Both the position numbers and the translations under genes were made by a program. A stretch of DNA of 64,000 nt from Mixophyes australis (Eukaryota; Chordata; Amphibia; Anura; Limnodynastidae), in contig JAVHZZ010000002.1 in assembly GCA_036250195.1 (NCBI GenBank), forward strand, positions 274,044,960 through 274,108,959. Reading direction: 5' to 3'. The notes under the pieces were generated by a model. It did not search any database, was not told where the DNA came from, and saw only the letters and a program-made list of their open reading frames with translations. Positions 54,000 to 64,000 of this stretch are shown one piece after another (positions within the stretch are counted from its first letter, which is position 1; each line of letters starts with the position of its first letter).

Positions 54000-55036
54000 T
54001 GTGATGAAACGAGGTATTAATATCACCTCAAACTGTTTGCACCTCATTTCTCACAACTTGTGGACTATAAAAACATATACTATTTCTAGCCCTCTGGTTG
54101 TCAGTCATATTTAAACTTGTATATATATTCTATTTGTAAGTAGTTAAAATGTCTGTCAGCATTGTTTTTCTTATCTTGCAGACTAGTCCATTGTTTCAGC
54201 CTAGGCAAAATGATTATTGTCCACTCCTCCTGTATGAATGTACATCACATCAGTGGGTCTCATGTGTTAAGATAGGGAAAAGGTCCACAGATAGATCTCC
54301 ATGTTTAATCACAGAAGATTGTGTATTTAAATGTAATGTGTCTGGATTGTGACCTCACTTGTTTAAACAACGTCTGCTGTATAGCCACAGAACAATACCT
54401 ATCTTTAATTATATCAAGAGTCACTCATCTGCTATCCCTTTGTCTGCATGTTTACCTGTGAAAAGGTAAATACAGAAAAGGACCAATCAGGCAGGTCCTG
54501 AAACTCCTAAGGAGGTCATTTTTGCCTTTAAAACCAGCTCCAGAAACAGCAAAGGGGCATTTACTACCCAGTGATAGCTGAACTCAGGCTGGCATTGAGG
54601 CCCCGGTCTCTGCCCTGACAGCACAGGGACAACCAGTCCCTGAAGTACTGCCTTTGCCCTGATCTAATTCTCCAGGTCTTGGGGAGCTGTGTGTCTGCCA
54701 AAAGCGGAGTGGCAGTGACTCAGGACCACTGCCTTGCTGGTAGCCTCAAAGGAGAGAGGGAGAGAAGCTTGAATGGATGGACAGAAATCCCTGAGAGTGG
54801 CTAGGATATTGGTGAGATGTTTTCATTATACTCTGTATGTTGTCTGTGCCAGACTGTATTGTTATTTTTGCAGGTTATTATTTAAAGATGTTATTTCTAT
54901 TTGGTGCTAATATTTTCTTAAATAAACTTATTTATGTTATTTCGGATATTTGCCTGGGTGATTTTGAACCATGGATTGGTATTAGGTAGGCCAGCTGTGT
55001 GGCGCAGAAGGTTACATTAAACCCGGTATCATCACA
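54000..55036 (+). repeat. LTR, downstream copy
   Basis: It pairs with 41583-42541 and retains the AATAAA-type region near 54920 that is missing there. It ends ATCATCACA followed by CCTGA. Confidence 0.9.
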
Positions 55037-55066
55037 CCTGATTATACTGATTTAGCCAAATATAAG

Positions 55067-55383
55067 GGGCCTGATTTATTAAGGAAAGTTAAGCAATCAG
55101 TTGAGTAAGTTTTCTTACTTAAGTGCTCTGGACAAAACCATGCTGCAATGCAAGGAGAGCAAATTAGTTTATTATTTTGTACGAAAGAAAAATGCTGGCT
55201 GTTTTTACATGTAGCACACAAATACTTGCTAGCTTATTTGTACACTGTAATTTAAATTTGATCTAGGACCCAACCCCAACTATAAATCTGCCATCACATT
55301 TTAAATTTACTTCTCCCTCCAATGCAACTTGGTTTTGCCTTACTTGCTTATGTTTACTGAACTTTACTTAATGAATTAGGCCC
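55067..55383. mobile_element. MITE
   Basis: It begins GGGGCCTGATTTATTAAGG and ends CTTTACTTAATGAATTAGGCCC, imperfectly inverted; AAG occurs at both edges. It shares the GGCCTGATT terminus with the MITE at 38424-39105 but not the interior. Confidence 0.65.
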
Positions 55384-55499
55384 AAGGTGTGCCAAAGCCG
55401 GGAGGCTTTCAGGTCATTGACATAAGTAAACTGGTCAAGATTTAATTTGGATCTTTAGATAGAGAACTTTGCTGATGCTGCTGGTATAGAGGCTGCTCT
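55384..55499. other. Unassigned short stretch
   Basis: Nothing recognisable; probably part of the antisense LINE. Confidence 0.3.
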
Positions 55500-55990
55500 T
55501 ATGGTACTTATTGATATGTGTAGGTTCATTGAGGAAAAGAGAGCTAATTCTTATTAATGTACCGAAGCATAATTGTTGCCATTGTACTCATAGTAAGTGT
55601 TACATGGGACAAAAGCTGCGACTCCGGTGTTAGGGGTCTTAACATCATGTGTGATGCAGGTATATAAATTTTTATGGACTGCTGTTAAAAGGCATTGGCA
55701 GTTGATGAAGTGTCAGGAGTAGTGACAGTGAACTTGTTCTCAACATAGATGGCTACACCCTGATCTCTGGTTAGTCCTTCAGCTCTGAATAACAGATAAT
55801 TAGGGATATTGACATCTTTGTATGACAAGTTAAATATTACCTGAGCATAGCAAGAGGGGGGTGCAAATTTCCTCAAATTAACTAGCAGCAATTTGTAGGA
55901 ATTAAACCTGCCCTGGCTAGTGGTAGGTAGGAATGCAATGATCTTATACTTTGTACTATTCAGTCATAGCAATACACATGCTCAGTTTGA
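55500..55990 (-). pseudogene. LINE endonuclease fragment
   Basis: The minus strand at 55891-55685 reads NLRKFAPPSCYAQVIFNLSY-like text and YLLFRAEGLTRDQGVAIYV, resembling the ...R-x-DR-x2-GGGVAIYV box of CR1/L2/Rex-type endonucleases. With the RT fragment at 41130-40261 it forms the expected endonuclease-then-RT order on the minus strand, interrupted by the LTR element. Confidence 0.6.
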
Positions 55991-56109
55991 CACCAGTAGA
56001 TGCATATACTGAGCTCAGTAGGTATTATTCCATGGATAGATAATGAGATGCTGGTGGCTGTCACATAGGGAAACCCAGTTGAGTGTATATTCAGCATCTT
56101 CATCTTGGC

Positions 56110-56640
56110 CCTTTACTTTTTTCACTCTAAACCTCTTCTCTTGGGGAACTAATTTGTTCATTTGGTCTCCAGTACCACCTCTACACTGACGACACCCAAA
56201 TCTATGAATCTTCCAATGACCTCTCCACTTCTGTATTATCTTGTGTAACCAATTGTCTTTCTGCTATCTTCACATGGATGCCCCAATGCCATCTAAAGCT
56301 CAACATGTCCAAAGCAGAACTTATCATCTTTCCTCCTTCCACAGTTACTTCCTTCTTTCAAATCTTCCTCACCGTCAATAACACCCCAATTTCCTCAGAC
56401 TCCCAAGGCTTCTGCTAGGGTGTCACACTTGACTCCACCCTCTGCTTTATTCCTCACATCCAGACTTTCTCCCAGTCCTGTCAACTCCACCTCAGAAACA
56501 TTTTCAGAAAACGTCCTTTTCTTCCCAACATTCTTCCAAAATTGTTATCCATTCTTTCATCGTGACTACTGCATCCTCCTGCTATCTGGCATTCCCCACA
56601 CCATGCATTTTTATCGCATTCCTTGCACCAGCTACAGGTC
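56110..56640 (+). pseudogene. L2/CR1 RT fragment, plus strand
   Basis: One frame reads [14 protein letters not shown] (RT box; YTDD instead of YADD), then [18 protein letters not shown] and, after a stop, GVTLDSTLCFIPHIQ, matching the L2 at 46200-45900 segment by segment. It is cut at 56640 by a MITE-derived sequence. Confidence 0.8.
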
Positions 56641-56960
56641 GAAGAAATTGCGAATTAGTACTGATGATGGTCACATATGCAAGCTAGAACATGTGTTTGC
56701 AATCAGGAGCAACTGTAAAGATGCATTTTATGTACAGTAGACATTTATAACATCCTAAAAAATGTATTTTATTGAAAAACATTTTTTTAAATGTTTTGTC
56801 ATTAATGACTATATTATTAACAGGTGACATTAATTGAATTTTATTTTCTGTGCGTTCTTTTGTGACTTTATTTACCACATACTGTATGTATTGGACGTAT
56901 CCTGCGATGTGGACCTAGATCTGTATTCATCAACAGATGTATGTTTACATCCAGTCCATT
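56640..56960. mobile_element. Fragment of the 38424 MITE family, inverted
   Basis: The reverse complement contains tgtacataaaatgcat, tttacagttgctcctgattg and caaacacatgttctagc, matching 38740-38800. It abuts the L2 fragment without an identifiable terminus. Confidence 0.6.
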
Positions 56961-56977
56961 TTGAATATAGATGTGCG

Positions 56978-57258
56978 CAGGGGCGGGCTAGGGCGGGAGG
57001 CAGGGGGGCAGATGTCCCCCGGGCCGGACCCAAAAACACTATTTTGGGCCGGCCCTAACTTCACTTACTCGGTGGCTATCCCCTTCTCCGGGACCAGCCA
57101 CCTTCTCATTGGTTGCTGCAGGCGCTGCTGCCGACAGCCCATCCTCCATCCCTATAGGCCGGCTTCCGTTGTCACATGGGACATGCACCACGTGATAGGT
57201 GCCGTCCCATGCCAGAAGACTGCAGAGCGCGCGGCGCGGATAAAATAAGGTAAGTGCG
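56978..57258. mobile_element. hAT-like end (CAGGGGCGG) fragment
   Basis: caggggcgggctagggcggg resembles the terminus of non-autonomous hAT elements (compare caggGCCGGactggg at 61500). GC-rich sequence follows, with cccgggccggaccc. A candidate partner end (ccaactctg at about 60390) has no matching duplication. It leads into poly-G at 57259-57280. Confidence 0.4.
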
Positions 57259-59345
57259 GGGGGGGGGGGGGGGGGGGGGGTGTCAGTAGCACCATGTATG
57301 TATTTATGTATGTATGTATGTATGAGTGTCAGTAGCACCATGTATGTATGTATGAGTGTCAGTAGCACCATGTATGTATGTATGTATGTATGTATGTATG
57401 AGTGTCAGTAGCACCATGTATGTATGTATGTATGAGTGTCAGTAGCACCATGTATGTCTGTATGTATGTATGTATGCATGAGTGTCAGTAGCACCATGTA
57501 TGTATGAGTGTTAGTAGCACCAGGTATGTATGTATGTATGTATGTATGTATGTATGCATGAGTGTCAGTAGCACCATGTATGTATGTATGAGTGTCAGTA
57601 GCACCATGTATGTATGTTTGTATGTATGTATGTATGAGTGTCAGAAGCACCATGTATGTATGTATGTATGTATGTATGTATGAGTGTCAGTAGCACCATG
57701 TATGTATGTATGTATGTATGTATGTATGTATGAGTGTCATTAGCACCATGTATGTATGTATGAGTGTCAGTAGCACCATGTATGTATGTATGTATGTATG
57801 TATGTATGTATGAGTGTCAGTAGCACCATGTATGTATGAGTGTCAGTAGCACCAGGTATGTATGTATGTATGTATGTATGTATGAGTGTCAGTAGCACCA
57901 TGTATGTATGTATGTATGTATGTATGAGTGTCATTAGCACCATGTATGTATGTATGTATGTATGTATGAGTGTCAGTAGCACCATGTATGTATGTATGTA
58001 TGTATGTATGAGTGTCATTAGCACCATGTATGTATGAGTGTCAGTAGCACCATGTATGTATGTATGTATGTATGTATGTATGAGTGTCAGTAGCACCATG
58101 TATGTATGAGTGTCAGTAGCACCAGGTATGTATGTATGTATGTATTTATGTATGTATGTATGTACGTATGTATGCATGAGTGTCAGTAGCACCATGTATG
58201 TATGTATGTATGTATGTATGTATGTATGTATGAGTGTCATTAGCACCATGCATGTATGTATGTATGTATGTATGTATGTATGTATGAGTGTCAGTAGCAC
58301 CATGTATGTATGTATGTATGTATGTATGTATGAGTGTCAGTAGCACCATGTATGTATGTATGTATGAGTGTCAGTAGCACCATGTATGTCTGTATGTATG
58401 TATGTATGTATGTATGCATGAGTGTCAGTAGCACCATGTATGTATGAGTGTTAGTAGCACCAGGTATGTATGTATGTATGTATGTATGTATGTATGTATG
58501 TATGTATGAGTGTCAGTAGCACCATGTATGTATGTATGTATGTATGTATGTATGCATGAGTGTCAGTAGCACCATGTATGTATGAGTGTCAGTAGCACCA
58601 TGTATGTATGTTTGTATGTATGAGTGTCAAAAGCACCATGTATGTATGTATGTATGTATGTATGTATGTATGTATGTATGAGTGTCAGTAGCACCATGTA
58701 TGTATGTATGTATGTATGAGTGTCATTAGCACCATGTATCTATGTATGAGTGTCAGTAGCACCATGTATGTATGTATGTATGTATGTATGTATGTATGTA
58801 TGAGTGTCAGTAGCACCATGTATGTATGAGTGTCAGTAGCACCAGGTATGTATGTATGTATGTATGTATGTATGAGTGTCAGTAGCACCATGTATGTATG
58901 TATGTATGTATGTATGTATGTATGTATGAGTGTCATTAGCACCATGTATGTATGTATGTATGTATGTATGTATGAGTGTCAGTAGCACCATGTATGTATG
59001 TATGTATGTATGTATGTATGAGTGTCATTAGCACCATGCATGTATGAGTGTCAGTAGCACCATGTATGTATGTATGTATGTATGTATGTATGAGTGTCAG
59101 TAGCACCATGTATGTATGAGTGTCAGTAGCACCAGGTATGTATGTATGTATGTATTTATGTATGTATGTATGTATGTATGTATGTATGTATGCATGAGTG
59201 TCAGTAGCACCATGTATGTATGTATGTATGTATGTATGTATGAGTGTCATTAGCACCATGCATGTATGTATGTATGTATGTATGTATGAGTGCCAGTAGC
59301 ACCATGTATGTATGTATGTATGTATGTATGAGTGTCAGCAGCATC
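57259..59345. repeat. Poly-G and TGTA/gagtgtcagtagcacca minisatellite
   Basis: After a run of about 22 G, about 50 copies of gagtgtcagtagcacca are separated by (tgta)n spacers of variable length. Variants gtgtcatt, gtgttag, caggtatg, catgcatg, gtatttatg recur in the same order at about 930-1010 bp distance (for example 57449 and 58381; 58121 and 59131), which shows a higher-order duplication. The long open frames here are artefacts of the repeat. Confidence 0.95.
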
Positions 59346-59354
59346 TTGTGTGTG

Positions 59355-59401
<47 letters not shown>

Positions 59402-60390
59402 TAGGGCCAGTATATTGTGTGAGTGAGGGACCAGTAAATGAATGCTGTGTGTGAGGGGCAGTAAATGATTCTAGTGTGTGTGTGTGGGGGGGGGGGGGCA
59501 GTGAATGAATGTAATGTGGAAGGGAGGGGGGGCTTAATATAATGTGGGGGGTAGGCTATTAATTAAATTGTGGAGTGCAGGTGGGGGCTAATTATTGGGT
59601 GCTATTTTATTTGTGGGGTGATGGTGGGGCAATTTCATTTAATAGTGGGGCCTATGAATTTATAATGGGGTAATTAGACCTTTAATTTAATGCTGGGGTG
59701 GTTTGGGAGCTGTTTATTTATTGTGGGCTGGTTGTGGAAAATGAGGTCTATTATGTTTTTTTAATGCCTGTGATTGTTGTGGGAAATGGTAATATTTGTT
59801 AAATGTAAATGCTATTTAAATTATTGTTGGGGCTGTTTGGAGGGAGGGAAATAGGTTTATATATTAAATGTGTTTTCTATCTAATGTCAGGGTTGGTTGG
59901 AGAGAAAAATATATATTTAGCAAATGTAAATATTTTAATGTTGTGGCTGGAGGGAGGCCTAATTATAAAACGTGAGTGCTATTGATTTAACATCGGGACT
60001 GGTTGGAGTTTTCTAAATTTCATGTACCCATTTTTTTTCCAAATAGGGCCTCCAACATTCCAGGATCCAGACAACAAGCAAATGAGCTAAAGTAACCAGC
60101 AGCCACAAGTGGTGACAGTGACAAGACAGGTAGGAGAGAGCAGGACAGTCTGCCAACTGTCCTGAATCTGGTGAGTCAGTCCCGAACTTGGGTGACTGTT
60201 TCACTTAGGACAGTCGGGAGGTATGTCCCACTTCACCGTGTACTGCTCTTGAAGGCAGAACTCTGTGCAACTAACAGTAGTGCACACAGTATTGCCTGTA
60301 TATTTCTCTAAAATGATAACCATGCTACATCATAGGGGGTTACCCAGTCTAAAGTGCCCAGGCCCCCCAGAGTCTTAATCCAACTCTGGG
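59346..60390. other. (TA)n and degenerate G-rich low-complexity sequence
   Basis: (TA)n at 59359-59400 is followed by loosely repeated ggggc-[ct]-aatttaat-type segments to about 60000. The remainder (60000-60390) has no recognisable feature except a possible hAT-type end near 60390. Confidence 0.5.
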
Positions 60391-60395
60391 CATAA

Positions 60396-60408
60396 AAATA
60401 TATATATA

Positions 60409-60446
<38 letters not shown>
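60396..60446. repeat. (TA)n microsatellite
   Basis: A TA run of about 45 bp with one ttta interruption. Confidence 0.9.
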
Positions 60447-60448
<2 letters not shown>

Positions 60449-60673
60449 GATTAAGCAACACTACAATAGCCTCTTTTTATATAGATAAATATGTATTGTA
60501 CCAAAGAACACCCTTTAAGGATGGGCCGCTGCTGTGTGCTTGCCCCCGAGCTGAAATCTGCCAGCCCTCCCCTGGATGTGCGTATGTCCAATTTAAATGT
60601 GTTTTTTTTTTCAAATGCACAAATTGCTTGTTTTTCGTGCCTTAATGAATCATCCCAAATTATTCAAGACCAT

Positions 60674-60849
60674 GGGCTAGATTTACTAAACTTCGGGTCT
60701 GAAAAAGTGGAGATGTTGCCTATAGCAACCAATCAGATTCTAGCTATCATTTATTTAGTACATTATACAAAATGATAGCTAGAATCTGATTGGCTGCTAT
60801 AGGCAACATCTCCACTTTTTCAAACCCACAGTTTAGTAAATATACCCCC
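60674..60849. mobile_element. Palindromic MITE
   Basis: It starts GGGCTAGATTTACTAAAC and ends GTTTAGTAAATATACCCCC. Inside, ttgcctatagcaaccaatcag and its inverse are present, so nearly the whole element folds into one hairpin. CAT occurs at both edges. It is a common vertebrate MITE type (tgatagctagaatctgattgg). Confidence 0.85.
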
Positions 60850-61269
60850 ATGTTTTTTTAAGGTGGATTCCCCATTGACTTCTCATCTGAGGGTTGCTCT
60901 GTTACATCTGGCAGGACTTGTCTTCGCATTGCATCTGTTGATTGAAACATGGAGCAATAACAATATTAACTTATGAAGATTGCTGTCTATGTTTATCTGG
61001 TGAAGTTAAAGCATATCATATATGGCTTATGTTTGTAAGCCTGCATTGTTTTGTACACTATTTTTATTTACAGAAACCAAAAACACAGTAAATACATTTA
61101 TGAGTAAAATCATTGCTATACTCACCAGCCTGCTGTACTGCAGGAGGCCTGTCACTGCCGTGTATATTCACACCATCTATCAGCAGGATGCACTATAGCT
61201 CCTATTCACATAATCTATACTCAATAACCACGGGAAGAACACCAACTGTGGCTACTGCAGCTCTTTCTC
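60850..61269. other. Unassigned stretch
   Basis: I see no gene, repeat terminus or structured RNA here. Confidence 0.4.
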
Positions 61270-61499
61270 TCTTTCTTTTTTATCATGTTTTTATTAGACC
61301 TTTACCAATTAACAGAGTTATGATAACAAGATAGGAAAACAACAATAAGAGGGTGTAATTATTCTTCCATTAGAGTGAGGAACAAGTGAATTGGTGGGGG
61401 GGAGCTGCCTATTCTTAGGTTTATGTAGGTAGGGGGTTCAGCCTCAAAATGGTCGGTTCAGGGTGCCCAATTGGTTGCAAAACTATTGGGAGTGTTATG
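61270..61499 (-). pseudogene. L1-type LINE 3' end, part 2
   Basis: This is the continuation, in minus sense, of the L1 fragment at 63623-64000: reading across the hAT insertion gives a C-terminal tail (SFATNWAP) and then 3' UTR. The 3' boundary near 61270 is approximate. Confidence 0.5.
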
Positions 61500-63614
61500 C
61501 AGGGCCGGACTGGGCATCTGGCAGTCCTGACAAATGGGCCGCTGGCTTAATGGGCCGGCGGCTGGCTCCACCCCAGGAGCCAGCCACTTGACTACCACAT
61601 TCCGACCTCAACCCACCCGCTGCCCCCAACATGCATCCGTGGCAGGATCTTCATTGGTGAGGGGAGCAGGGTACTAAAAAAAAAAATACTTACCTCATCG
61701 TAGCGCCCCTCCTCACTCCTCCATGCTCCATTCGCACTGAATGTTGGGCGTGACATCATCATGTCATGCCCGACATTCAGTGAGGAGAGGAGCAGAGAAG
61801 AGCAAGCAAGCAAGAAGACAGAAGAGAAGAGAAGAGAAGAAGAGAATAAAAGATATTAAAGAAGATAATAGGAAGGTAAGTAAAGGAACAGAGTCAAAGA
61901 AGGAAAGCAGCATGAGACAGAGTGATGAATGAAAGGGGGGGGAGAAGCATGAATGAAAGGGGGGGAGAAGCATGGCACAGTGTGATGAATGAAAAGTGGG
62001 GGAGAAGCATGGCACAGTGTGATGAATGAAGGGGGAGGAGCAGCAGCATGGCACAGTGTGATGAATGAGGGCGTTGGAAGCAGCATGGCACAGTGCGATG
62101 AATAAAAGGGGGGAAGAAGCAGTATGGCACAGTGTGATGAACGAAAGGGGGGAAGCAACATGGCACAGTGTGATGAATGAAAGGGGGCGGAAGCAGCATG
62201 GCACAGTGTGATAATGATGGGGGTGGAAGCAGCATGACACAGTGTGATGAATGAAAGGGGGGGGAAGCAGTATTACACAGTGTGATGAATGAAAGGGGGG
62301 GAGCAGCATGGCACAGTGTGATGAAGGGGGGATCAGCATGGCACAGTGTGATAAAGGAGTGGAAGCAACATGGCTCAGTGTGATAAAGAGGGGGGAAGCA
62401 GCATGGCACACTGTGATAAAGGGGAGGGGGAAGCAGCATGGCACAGTGTGATAAAGGGTGGAAGCAGCATGGCACAGTGTGATAAAGGGGGAAGCAGCAT
62501 GGCACAATGTGATAAACAAGGGGGGAAGCAGCATGGCACAGTGTGATGAATGAAATGGGAGGGAGCAGCATGGCACAGTGTGATGGAGGGGGGCCAGGTG
62601 AAGGAGGGAAATGCAGCATGGAGGGTGCAGTGTAATCGTAAAGGAGGACGGCATAGTTATGATGAAAGGGAGACATAGCGTGGTGAAGAAGAAGGGGCAC
62701 AGTAATGTGTGTCATGGCACAGGGGGCTCATGGTAATGTGTGTGATGGCACGGGGGGCTTGTGGAAATGTAATGTGTGTTTGTGATGATACAAGGGACTT
62801 GTGGCACAATATTATTTTGTTATCATTTAGATATTTCCTGTAATTCTTTATAATGTTCCCAGGAGATTAGGACAGATGACTTCTGTTTGTTGAGATCATC
62901 TCTCAAGACTGCCTGCCTGCTTTTGTAAGAGGACAGCTGCAGCTTCCTCCCCGCCTGGCGCAGAAATCAGGAGAATCAGGCAAGCTAATACAGTTTATCA
63001 TGTACAATGTACTTTTGATATTTTTTCTTGAACATGGGGCACTACTGGATGGCATAATATGATTTGGGGGCACTACTGCGTGGCATAGTATGGTTTGGGG
63101 AACTACACTGTGGTATATTGTGATTTGGGGGAAATACTCTGTGATATATTGTGATTATGTGGAACTACTGTGTGGTATATTGTGATTTTAGTTCACTACT
63201 CCGTGATATAATTTGTTTTGGGGGCTCTATAGTAGCTTAATATCAACTGGGGGCCCACACTCAGGTGTGAGGGATGTGTGGTTGCGCCCTTTTCGACGTC
63301 ACGCTGTGCGGCGACACACAATTTTTTTCCTTCTCCTCTATGGAGTAGGGCCCCAAAAGTTCACTGTACCCGGACCCCAAATTTGTTTGGCAGTTCTCTA
63401 CATACCACTGCCTGATACTGGTGTGCCTATGCTGCAAATAGAGAGTTAAGCTGCGAGTAATACATTTGTATCTCACCGGACACTATATAACAATGAGCTT
63501 TGCAAAAAGTACTGTTATTATTATTATTATTATTATTAATAATAATATCTGGGACAGAGGAGGGCCTGTGTGCGTTAAATACCAGGGCTGATTTTTAGTC
63601 CCATTCTGGCCCTG
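61500..63614. mobile_element. Non-autonomous hAT element, 2.1 kb
   Basis: It begins CAGGGCCGGACTGGGCATC and ends ATTCTGGCCCTG, with 8-bp duplication GTGTTATG at 61492-61499 and 63615-63622. There is no transposase; the interior is a tandem array (61905-62600), G-rich unique parts and an (ATT)n run at 63510-63546. Confidence 0.95.
61905..62600. repeat. Tandem array in non-autonomous hAT
   Basis: About eighteen units of 30-45 bp with the core gcagcatggcacagtgtgat are followed by variable aatgaaagggggg. The 296-codon open frame on the minus strand is produced by the repeat. Confidence 0.9.
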
Positions 63615-63622
63615 GTGTTATG

Positions 63623-64000
63623 TAAGATAGCTGTGATGTGTTCCATGAAATAAGTAAAGCCAGATGCTATTGATTGTGGCAGACACTGAGGGTGGTTCAG
63701 ACTTTTTCTAGTTGTAACTAATTTGACATTTGACTGCATTTAGGATGTGTCTTATGAGTTTTTGGGTATGTCAATGGGTGTTTGAGGTAAGTCTTAGTAA
63801 GAGGGAGCAGACAGGGGCTTAGGTAGTTGGAATTTAGTTAAGGTTTTGACAAGATTGGGGATCTTTACCCAATAGCTTTTAATTTTAGGACATGTGGACC
63901 ATATGTGCAACAGGGTGTCCCTCTGTCCACATGAATTCTAGCCTAAACCTGAGGTTGGAGAGGTAGAGTGGAGATGGATTGAGACTAAACACCACCTGTA
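63623..64000 (-). pseudogene. L1-type LINE ORF2 C-terminal fragment
   Basis: The minus strand at about 63925-63860 reads TLLHIWSTCPKIKSYW, matching the conserved L1 ORF2 C-terminal segment (usual form GTL-x-H-x-[FWL]-W-x-CPKI). An in-frame stop follows at about 63790. The fragment runs off the window edge; its 3' continuation is at 61499-61270. Confidence 0.75.

Larger units (their letters stand above)
41583..55036 (+). mobile_element. Large LTR retrotransposon with nested L2 and hAT
   Basis: The LTRs at 41583-42541 (959 bp) and 54000-55036 (1037 bp) start TGTGATGAAACGAGG and end ATCATCACA, with 5-bp TSD CCTGA at 41578-41582 and 55037-55041. A primer site with TGG follows LTR1 and a purine tract precedes LTR2. 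The internal region holds a gag-like frame but no recognisable pol. Most of its length is an antisense L2 (from 44906), itself split by a hAT copy. The element sits inside an antisense LINE. Confidence 0.9.

Noticed and set aside
57405..59259. Several long open frames on both strands (HTYIHTYI... or MYVCMYVC... proteins)
   Set aside because: They are translations of the TGTA/gagtgtcagtagcacca minisatellite and have no independent coding signal.
56978..60390. A single 3.4-kb non-autonomous hAT from CAGGGGCGG to CCAACTCTG
   Set aside because: The flanks gatgtgcg and ggcataaa do not match as an 8-bp duplication and the ends pair poorly.
61764..62715. Long His/Cys/Pro-rich frames (273 and 296 codons) on the minus strand
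   Set aside because: They are produced by the gcagcatggcacagtgtgat tandem array, open in two frames at once.
1..64000. Host protein-coding exons or tRNA genes
   Set aside because: No frame without transposon or repeat similarity showed exon-like features, and no cloverleaf with A and B boxes was found by eye; a computed scan could still find short exons.

Overview
The window looks like a repeat-dense intergenic stretch of a large vertebrate genome, most probably an amphibian (anuran). That assignment is an inference from the mix of repeats: chromodomain Ty3/gypsy, Neptune-like Penelope elements with hammerhead motifs, BED-finger hAT transposons, L2/CR1 and L1 LINEs, Tc1, an env-bearing endogenous retrovirus, and many MITEs. 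I found no host protein-coding gene. Almost every long reading frame is a piece of a transposable element or of a simple repeat.

Layout: 1-13004 is a decayed endogenous retrovirus (gag start, RNase H and integrase traces, env SU motif, 3' LTR). It is split by a hAT MITE (3042-3255) and by a complete Ty3/gypsy element (4464-11571, TSD TGTAC). 13421-16620 is a Penelope relic carrying a solo LTR of the same gypsy family (13761-15409, TSD CACCG). 16625-25652 holds antisense fragments of a second gypsy type, a hAT copy with a long tandem array (to 22264) that itself hosts a TTA-flanked MITE, and an L2 3' end. 25653-37553 is a second hAT copy, invaded by a nearly intact Penelope element (26672-33615) and by a Tc1 element (35345-36887). 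37554-41582 is a mosaic of MITEs, a GTCGACAT-rich array, a hammerhead-ribozyme repeat and an antisense LINE. 41583-55036 is a large LTR element (TSD CCTGA) filled by an antisense L2, which is in turn split by a third hAT (48860-52184, TSD AAAATAAT). 55037-64000 holds LINE and MITE fragments, a 2-kb TGTA minisatellite, a non-autonomous hAT (61500-63614, TSD GTGTTATG) and an L1 3' end.

The insertions give a readable relative chronology, because nesting and target-site duplications can be read directly. The most unusual signal is in the Penelope element. Each of its two direct terminal repeats (pLTRs) carries a 126-nt segment in sense orientation that reads as a 5S-rRNA-like RNA with all five helices formable, plus a hammerhead-like motif about 1 kb downstream. 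A second, better preserved hammerhead sits at 39497-39533. I know of hammerheads in Penelope pLTRs from the literature, but I do not know of a 5S-like domain there. The gypsy LTRs carry three or four copies of a hairpin module, one of which shows a compensatory base-pair change.
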